Shown in pieces: positions 58,793 to 64,000 of a stretch of 64,000 nt of DNA (the stretch's first letter is position 1; every line of letters starts with the position of its first letter). Source of the DNA: Actinacidiphila cocklensis (GTDB taxonomy: Bacteria; Actinomycetota; Actinomycetes; Streptomycetales; Streptomycetaceae); contig NZ_CAJSLV010000043.1 of the NCBI RefSeq assembly GCF_907177275.1, positions 1 to 64,000 on the forward strand. Reading direction: 5' to 3'. The position numbers were made by a program, and so were the translations under genes. The notes beneath the pieces were generated by a model that did not search any database, was not told where the DNA came from, and saw only the letters and a program-made list of their open reading frames with translations.

Positions 58793-59924
58793 TCCGATGG
58801 GCTCGCGGGCCGTCCTCATCGGCACTGCGGCCTACCGGCAACTGGAGCAGTTGCCCGCCGTTACCGCCAACCTGCGGGACCTGGCGCAGGCTCTGGGCGA
58901 CCCCATGCTGTGGGGGCTACCCGACCGGCACTGCGCCGTCGTCACCGATCCGCAGGACTCCTCCGCCCTGCTCGACCCCGTACAGAGTGCGGGTGAGGAC
59001 GCGGAGGACACGCTCCTCGTCTACTACGCCGGGCACGGGTTGCGGGACGCGGACTCCGCCGACCTCTACCTCGCACTGACCGGGTCGCGCGCCAACACCG
59101 GCTACACGGCGGTGGGTTACCAGCACTTGCGGGCAGTGGTCAGACAGTCCCGTGCCCGCCGCAAGATCATCGTACTGGACTGCTGCTTCAGCGGCCGGGC
59201 CGCGAAGGCGCTGACCGGCGGCATCATCGACGAGGCAGCGGTGGACGGCGCCTACGTGCTGGCGGCCTCGCCGCGGGACCGGGTGGCACTGGCCCCGGAC
59301 GGCGAGAGGCACACCGCGTTCACCGGGGAGCTGCTCGACATCCTGCGGTCGGGCATCGTCGACGGGCCGGAACTCATCGACCTGGAGACGATCTACCAGG
59401 AGCTGGACGCTCGGCTGCGGTCCAAGAACCGGCCCCGGCCGCAGCGGCACCAGGAGAACAACACCGGCCGGCTCCCGCTGGTCCGCAACCGTGCCGCGAC
59501 CGCGGAGCCGCTGCCGGCGGGTCCGGTGCTGCGCGAGGAGGTGCGCGCCGCCATGCTGGGCGCGGGGCTGTCAGTGGCCCGCATGCTGCGTTCGGCAGGC
59601 CGCAGCAGGGACGCGCTGCCGGTACTGCGCCTGGTCCTGCAGGAGGGCACCCCGGAGCCGGGCGCGCACAACTTCGCCGTGCAGCTCGAACTGGCCGAGC
59701 TGCTGGCCGACACGGGGCAGAGCCGGGAGGCCGTCGAGGTGCTGGAGCAGGCGTTCCTGCAGACCCGCAAGTCCTTCGGGCCGGAGGCGGTGTTGGTCTG
59801 CCGCCAGCTGGCTGACCTGCTCCAGGAGGCCGGCAATCACATACAAGCCTGCGAGGTGCTCAAGCACGCCCTGGACCTGATGGAGGTCGGCTCCGCGGTG
59901 GCCGCGGCGGAAGGCCAGGCGTAG
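58776..59924 (+). CDS. Caspase-family (C14) peptidase with C-terminal TPR
   Basis: 382 residues. The caspase p20 core has AVLIGTAAYRQLEQLPAVTA, catalytic His87 in LLVYYAGHGL, and the catalytic Cys in LDCCFSGRAAKA (136-137). It ends near residue 250 with LIDLETIYQELDARL. The C-terminal third is TPR-like (LSVARMLRSAGRSRDALPVL; LELAELLADTGQSREAVEVL), which may bind the matching repeats of the kinase. Bacterial caspases of this kind act as effectors of regulated cell death or phage defence by cutting host proteins once activated. GGGGAAG lies before the GTG-ATG pair at 58773-58776. The gap after it (59925-60122) holds no gene. Confidence 0.88.
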   Translation: MERLPDPMGSRAVLIGTAAYRQLEQLPAVTANLRDLAQALGDPMLWGLPDRHCAVVTDPQDSSALLDPVQSAGEDAEDTLLVYYAGHGLRDADSADLYLALTGSRANTGYTAVGYQHLRAVVRQSRARRKIIVLDCCFSGRAAKALTGGIIDEAAVDGAYVLAASPRDRVALAPDGERHTAFTGELLDILRSGIVDGPELIDLETIYQELDARLRSKNRPRPQRHQENNTGRLPLVRNRAATAEPLPAGPVLREEVRAAMLGAGLSVARMLRSAGRSRDALPVLRLVLQEGTPEPGAHNFAVQLELAELLADTGQSREAVEVLEQAFLQTRKSFGPEAVLVCRQLADLLQEAGNHIQACEVLKHALDLMEVGSAVAAAEGQA

Positions 59925-60122
59925 CCCTGTCCCTGCCGAAAACCTCGACCATGCAGCTCATCGCCGCTATCGGTTCGTCCTGGGTGAGCACCGGGCGCGA
60001 TCCACCTGAACGTGTGCAACGGAAGGGTCGACCCAACGTGATCACGTTCAAAAAGGCGTGCCCTCAACGACCGTCGAAATGCCTGCCGCCCTGCACGGAC
60101 GAGGTTTTCGGTAAGGGGACCA

Positions 60123-60938
60123 TCAGGATTGAAGGGCGAAGCCGCTTACAGCGGCGGCGATCGCGCCGGGTGCCTGCAGGTGCATCATGTGGTCGGCGCC
60201 GGGGATGTCGGCGTCCTGGCAGTGCGGGAAGTGCTGGTGCAGCAGTGCCCGGCCCTCTGCGAAGAAGGGGGCTTCGCCGTGATCCCCGACCACCGACAGC
60301 ACCGGGGCGCTCAAGGCGGTGGCGCGTTGGGCGTCGAGCGTCCACTCGGTCAGTGCGGGGAACTCTGCGCGGTAGAAGACCTCCGTGTCCCGTTCGGCCA
60401 GTTCGAGGGCGCCAGGTCCGGCGGTCGCGATGAGTTGCCGCCAGTTCGGGCCTGCCATGCCGGCGAAGGTGGCGTGTGCCGCGCCGGCCATGTCGCCGGC
60501 TTCGTAGAGCGCGAGGATCGGTGCCATGCCGACCGAGAAGCCAGACCAGCTGGGCACTTCGGTGAGGATCGGCTCCAGCAGGGTCAGGCTGCGTATCCGG
60601 TCCGGTGCAGAGAGGGCTGCCTCCAGGGCGATGACCGCACCGGAGGAGTAGCCGAGCACGTGCGCGCTGTCCAGCCGGAGCACGTCGAGCAGGCCGAGAA
60701 GGTCAGCGGCCTGCCGGGCGATGCTGACCGGCCAGGCCCGCCCGGTGCTGCCGGTCATGCCGCGCCGGTGGTAGCGGATCGTCTGCACGGAGGGGGCCGG
60801 CTCTCCCAGGGCCGCCGCCAGTGGGACGAGCCCGGTCGCGAGGTTGGACCCGTGGACGAGCAGCAGTGGTTCGCCCTGCCCCGAGATCTCGTACGCGAGG
60901 TCGATTCCGTCGACGTGTGCGGTCTTCACTAAGGTCAC
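60123..60938 (-). CDS. Alpha/beta hydrolase
   Basis: 271 residues. LLLVHGSNLATGL gives the oxyanion region. VLGYSSGAVIALEAALSAPD holds the nucleophile Ser in G-Y-S-S-G, LSVVGDHGEAPFFAEG the acid, and IPGADHMMHLQAP the catalytic His. It is translated from a GTG that overlaps the monooxygenase stop by four bases, so the two genes are coupled. Its third codon is TTA, which may make it depend on the bldA tRNA. The divergent TetR-type gene beyond the monooxygenase is the likely regulator. Substrate unknown. Confidence 0.88.
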   Translation of the reverse strand: MTLVKTAHVDGIDLAYEISGQGEPLLLVHGSNLATGLVPLAAALGEPAPSVQTIRYHRRGMTGSTGRAWPVSIARQAADLLGLLDVLRLDSAHVLGYSSGAVIALEAALSAPDRIRSLTLLEPILTEVPSWSGFSVGMAPILALYEAGDMAGAAHATFAGMAGPNWRQLIATAGPGALELAERDTEVFYRAEFPALTEWTLDAQRATALSAPVLSVVGDHGEAPFFAEGRALLHQHFPHCQDADIPGADHMMHLQAPGAIAAAVSGFALQS

Positions 60939-61237
60939 GCGCCAGGGAGCTTGGCGCCGAGGATGTCGACGAAGTCCACGGTCGGCGGCCCGGCGAACAG
61001 TTCGGGGGCAGCGGCCTCCAGTGGCTTGCTGTAGGTGTCCCAGTGGGCCTGGCGGCCGGCCTCGTCCTCGAAGGCGTCGAAGACGGCGAAGGACGTGGGG
61101 CCGATACGCAGGGCGTGCCAGGCGATGGTCGAGACGTCGCCCTTCACCTGCTGGAGGGCGTGCTGCAGCATGCTCTCGACCTCGGTGACCTTGTCGGGCT
61201 TGGCTTCCAGGCGGATGAGAATTCCCAGGGCGACCAT
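60935..61237 (-). CDS. Antibiotic biosynthesis monooxygenase (ABM) family protein
   Basis: 100 residues, the typical size of a single ABM ferredoxin-like fold: VALGILIRLEAKPDKVTEVE at the start, then ISTIAWHALRIGPTSFAVFD-like central strands and DEAGRQAHWDTYSKPLEAAA with the conserved His. Members include cofactor-free quinone-forming monooxygenases and YgiN-like quinol oxidases. First gene of the two-gene operon with the alpha/beta hydrolase, divergent from the TetR-type gene. Confidence 0.87.
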   Translation of the reverse strand: MVALGILIRLEAKPDKVTEVESMLQHALQQVKGDVSTIAWHALRIGPTSFAVFDAFEDEAGRQAHWDTYSKPLEAAAPELFAGPPTVDFVDILGAKLPGA

Positions 61238-61315
61238 GAGTGGGCTCCACTTCTGTAGTGATCGTTCGATAAGAAGCTATCAGACATCTCTAGCGATCGG
61301 TATAGAATCGAGAGG

Positions 61316-61915
61316 ATGAAGACAGGCAGGCCACGATCCTTCGATCGCGATGAGGCGCTGGAAGCCGCCGTCGCGGTCTTCTGGCAGTACGGCTACGACG
61401 CCACGTCCATCGCGATGCTGACCGGCGCGCTGGGTATCGGCGCGCCCAGCCTTTACGCGGCCTTCGGCGACAAGAAGACACTCTTCTTCGAGGCCCTCGA
61501 CCGCTACAACCACACCTACGGGGCCTTCACCGTCCGCGCTCTGACCGAGGAGCCCGACGCCCGCGCGGCCGTCACACGGCTGCTGCACGACGCGTCGGCC
61601 GCCTACACCCGGCCCGACCGCCCGCCGGGCTGCCTGCTGATCACCGCGGCCACCAACTGCTCACCGCAGTCCGCCGACGTCGCCACCCACCTGCGCGACA
61701 TCCGCGCCCAGGCCAGAACCGCACTCGAAACCAAGATCGCCGACGCCGCACGCACCGGCACCATCCCCCCGGGTACCGACATACGAGCACTCGCCGCCTT
61801 CTACGCCGCCGTCCTCCAGGGAATGTCCGCCCAAGCCCGCGACGGCGCCACCACCACCGACCTCCGCCACATCGCCGACACCGCCCTCCAAACCTGGCCC
61901 ACCACCACGACATAA
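61316..61915 (+). CDS. TetR-family transcriptional regulator
   Basis: 199 residues. TetR helix-turn-helix at the N-terminus: [60 protein letters not shown]. The C-terminal ligand domain contains [20 protein letters not shown], common in the AcrR/YxaF-like branch whose members answer to quinones, flavonoids or drugs. The 78-base gap to the divergent monooxygenase gene is AT-rich by local standards and contains short inverted repeats such as GATA-N6-TATC at about 61269, a plausible operator. It likely represses the monooxygenase-hydrolase operon and itself. Confidence 0.92.
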   Translation: MKTGRPRSFDRDEALEAAVAVFWQYGYDATSIAMLTGALGIGAPSLYAAFGDKKTLFFEALDRYNHTYGAFTVRALTEEPDARAAVTRLLHDASAAYTRPDRPPGCLLITAATNCSPQSADVATHLRDIRAQARTALETKIADAARTGTIPPGTDIRALAAFYAAVLQGMSAQARDGATTTDLRHIADTALQTWPTTTT

Positions 61916-62030
61916 CACCCGCACCAAGCCCGCAGCCACGCCATGTGCCCCGCGTCCTGGAGGGCGACCGGAGCACAGAGGGGAGGGGGCCGATATCGTT
62001 GGAGTAGGTCGGTATGCGGCGTCTCGGTCG

Positions 62031-62140
62031 GAGGACGCCACGAACGTCGAGCTCCTCGTACTGCGCCACGAGGCCGCGGTGTTGCATCGGCAACCCGGCA
62101 GCCGGCCACGCCTGACATGGCCGGATCGCGCGGTGTCATC
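62031..62140 (+). pseudogene. N-terminal scrap of an integrase-core transposase
   Basis: The frame reads [20 protein letters not shown], then [11 protein letters not shown]. This is the start region of a common Streptomyces rve-type transposase ([22 protein letters not shown]). The homology stops after ~35 residues. The same protein family supplies the scraps at 4237 and 63761. Non-functional. Confidence 0.65.
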
Positions 62141-62216
62141 GACGCATTCTTCGACCTTGCCGACACGATCGCCTCTAACTTCGTTGCGACAGGTCAGCGG
62201 CCCGGCAGGGCGCGGC

Positions 62217-63533
62217 TCAGACCAGTTCGGGCCGCGGTTCCACCGGTCGCGGTTCCAGCGGCAGCTCCGCCACGGGCTCCAGGTCCCAGCGCCGTGTGGT
62301 CCGCACGTAGTTGAGGACCACCGAGGCCAGCGCCAGGACGAGAAGCGGTCCGAACACCCGCGGATGCCTGGCCATCTCCACCGGCAGGTAGCGGTAGGAC
62401 ACCAGCAGCACGACGAAGACCGTCGCACCGCGGGCGACCAGTCGCGACGCCGACCAGTCCCAACCGCGGTCGAGCGCGCGCATCGCCGCCTCGACGGTGA
62501 GTGCGAACACCACGCCGGCGACGAGGTCCACGCCGTAGTGGTAACCGAATCCCAGCGTCGCCGCGAGCGTGGCGACCAGCCAGAACGCGCCGGCGGCCCG
62601 CAGGACCCGCGGACCCTTGCGCGAGTGGATGAAGATCGTGGTCGCCCATGCCGTGTGCAGGCTGGGCATGCAGTTGCGCGGGGTGATCCCGTCGAACGCC
62701 ATCCGGTGCGGGGGCCTGATCGGTGTCGGCGTGTCCGGCCACAGGTTGGCCACCGCCCAGTGGCCGCCGTCGGCGCCGAAGGCGAAGACCGGGCCGACCA
62801 CCGGGAAGATCATGTAGACGGCTGGCCCGAGCAGGCCGATGACCAGGAAGGTACGCACCAGATGGTGACCCGGGAAGCGACGCTCCACCGCCACGTTGCG
62901 CAGCTGGTACAGCGCGACGATGGCCGCTGCCAGCGGGAGCTGGCCGTAGACGCCGTGCAGCACGTGGGCACCCACCGGACCGGTGGCCGCGACGACCCGG
63001 CCCACCAGCCACGACGGGTTGCCCAGCGCGTGATCGGCGGTCGCCACGTACTGGTCGAACACCATCGGGCGGGTCTTCGACGTGATGAGCAACCAGGTGT
63101 CGCCGGTCTTGTGGCCGGTCACCAGCAGCAGGCCGAGACCGACGCCCTTGAGCAACAGGGCGCGCTCCTGGCCGGTGCGGCGCGTGACGGCGATGACCGC
63201 ACAGCCCAGGATCACCCACAGGGCGCCGTTGCCGAAGTGCATCCCGGCGCCTACCGCCCACCGCACCAGGCAGAAGACGATGTCGACGCCGATCGCCGCG
63301 CCGACCGCGATGAACCGCTGCCGCCAGGTGAGCACCACCGTCATCAGCGCCAGTCCGGCGTACAACAGCGGCCCCGAGGTGGGGGCGAACACCACCTCGC
63401 GTGCCTGGTTGGTGACCGGTCCGGGCAGACCGTAGTGGCGCGCGGCGATCTCCAGCGAGACGAGGAATCCGAGGATCGCCGCGCCTGCCGTGCCCCATAG
63501 CACCGCTCGTGGCCGGCGCCATGCGGTGACCAT
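62217..63533 (-). CDS. PAP2-superfamily membrane protein (inositol-phosphorylceramide-synthase-like)
   Basis: About 438 residues with ten or more hydrophobic segments. The PAP2 active-site motifs lie late: [15 protein letters not shown] (phosphate-binding SLH with catalytic His) and [16 protein letters not shown] (second His and Asp). That matches the PAP2_3 branch, whose members move or cleave phospho-head-groups on lipids. The N-terminal half carries additional helices ([32 protein letters not shown]). The ATG is uncertain because the ribosome site is weak; an ATG 105 bases upstream is in frame. It is flanked on both sides by transposase scraps. Confidence 0.82.
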   Translation of the reverse strand: MVTAWRRPRAVLWGTAGAAILGFLVSLEIAARHYGLPGPVTNQAREVVFAPTSGPLLYAGLALMTVVLTWRQRFIAVGAAIGVDIVFCLVRWAVGAGMHFGNGALWVILGCAVIAVTRRTGQERALLLKGVGLGLLLVTGHKTGDTWLLITSKTRPMVFDQYVATADHALGNPSWLVGRVVAATGPVGAHVLHGVYGQLPLAAAIVALYQLRNVAVERRFPGHHLVRTFLVIGLLGPAVYMIFPVVGPVFAFGADGGHWAVANLWPDTPTPIRPPHRMAFDGITPRNCMPSLHTAWATTIFIHSRKGPRVLRAAGAFWLVATLAATLGFGYHYGVDLVAGVVFALTVEAAMRALDRGWDWSASRLVARGATVFVVLLVSYRYLPVEMARHPRVFGPLLVLALASVVLNYVRTTRRWDLEPVAELPLEPRPVEPRPELV

Positions 63534-63760
63534 TGTTCTGCTGCTTATTCGCGGAAACGCCCGCGATGTCTTGGGTATCAATTTTGGCTGATTCGTCGGA
63601 TATCGGCCGCACGGAGCACTCTTCGTGCCGGATGGCACGCTTTTCTCCCGGCGAAGGCCGGCCGAAGAGGGCGATCCCCGTGAGTTCGAACATGTTACCG
63701 GGAGCCGAACGGGGGTCGGACGCCCGGTCTTCGGGCGCCCTGTGGGCTCAAAAACAGGAA

Positions 63761-63888
63761 GTGCGCTACGAACCGGCCGACCGCCTCCGGCTCGCCGTGC
63801 TCTCGCCCCTGATGCCGCGGTACCGCCGGGCGCAGGTCTTCCCGATCACGCCCGCCACGCTGCCGGCCTGGCACCGCAAACTCGGAGC
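63761..63888 (+). pseudogene. Integrase-core transposase scrap
   Basis: The frame reads VRYEPADRLRLAVLSPLMPR, then YRRAQVFPITPATLPAWHRK. It matches the segment DRAWLAALSRLLPRRRWAEV, PVTPATLLAWHRRL found in rve-type transposases of this genus. Both ends are missing. The final ~110 bases of the window are open in one frame but I cannot assign them. Confidence 0.6.
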
Positions 63889-64000
63889 CGGCTGTCCCAC
63901 GCTCGCCGCCGACCCCGATCACGGCACCGGGACGTTCTCCCTCGATCTCCCCTCCCCCGACCGCCGGCGCAACAACATCCGCCGCGGCGGCTACCCCACC

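Noticed and set aside
1-64000. CRISPR array
   Set aside because: No series of regularly spaced direct repeats was seen, and no cas-like genes are present.
1-64000. A classic antibiotic biosynthetic gene cluster
   Set aside because: LAL regulators, a cupin, an ABM protein and hydrolases are present, but no PKS, NRPS, terpene or other core synthase was found; the shared promoters point to a stress regulon instead.

Overview
The window reads as chromosomal DNA of a Streptomyces-like actinobacterium. GC is very high with strongly GC-biased third codon positions, GTG starts and GGAG-type ribosome sites are common, and the gene content fits: WhiB proteins, LAL-type LuxR regulators, ECF sigma factors, an LCP protein and two rare TTA codons. 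All calls come from reading the sequence and translations; no database search was run.

Layout. (1) 0.2-4.4 kb is a scarred accessory zone: a seven-blade WD40 gene, a frameshifted IS5-family transposase, an ISAs1 relic, a gene fragment, an ImmA/IrrE-type metalloprotease gene, a deleted membrane-protein gene and a transposase tail. (2) 4.4-35.2 kb is the centrepiece. About fifteen transcription units on both strands are preceded by TGTCACA, exactly 16 bases, then GGTC. Twelve copies are exact and three have one or two mismatches. This resembles the promoter of ECF41 (SigJ-type) sigma factors, and two such factors are encoded here: one full length with its SnoaL-like C-terminal domain, one lacking it. 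The driven genes are a VOC protein, a ferritin-like protein, two NAD(P)-binding epimerase-like proteins, a CxxC carboxymuconolactone-decarboxylase protein, a small membrane protein, two hydrolases, a lone bc-type cytochrome b, an NDH-2-like dehydrogenase, a lone SdhA/FrdA-type flavoprotein, two WhiB proteins, a cupin, a small repeat protein and a relic of a second flavoprotein. Three large LAL regulators sit among them.

(3) 35.4-38.4 kb holds a GNAT acetyltransferase and a divergent MFS/LysR pair with a palindromic operator. (4) 38.7-49.5 kb has two giant secreted proteases, a subtilisin with an Asp-box propeller and a sedolisin with a long beta-propeller N-terminus. Each is divergent from one of two paralogous TrmB/LuxR-type regulators, giving a near mirror-image locus. 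(5) 49.5-55 kb carries the 3' part of a tRNA-Pro (probable att scar), a glutamine amidotransferase, an LCP protein and a junction where an AraC gene and a DNRLRE-domain gene have truncated each other. (6) 55-64 kb has azlCD with an Lrp regulator, an overlapping kinase-EACC1-caspase operon that looks like a biological-conflict module, a TetR-controlled monooxygenase/hydrolase pair, a PAP2 membrane protein and more transposase relics.

Working model (inference): region 2 is one ECF41 regulon linking redox and respiratory flavoenzymes, cytochrome b and WhiB iron-sulfur regulators to the carboxymuconolactone-decarboxylase and epimerase targets already associated with ECF41.
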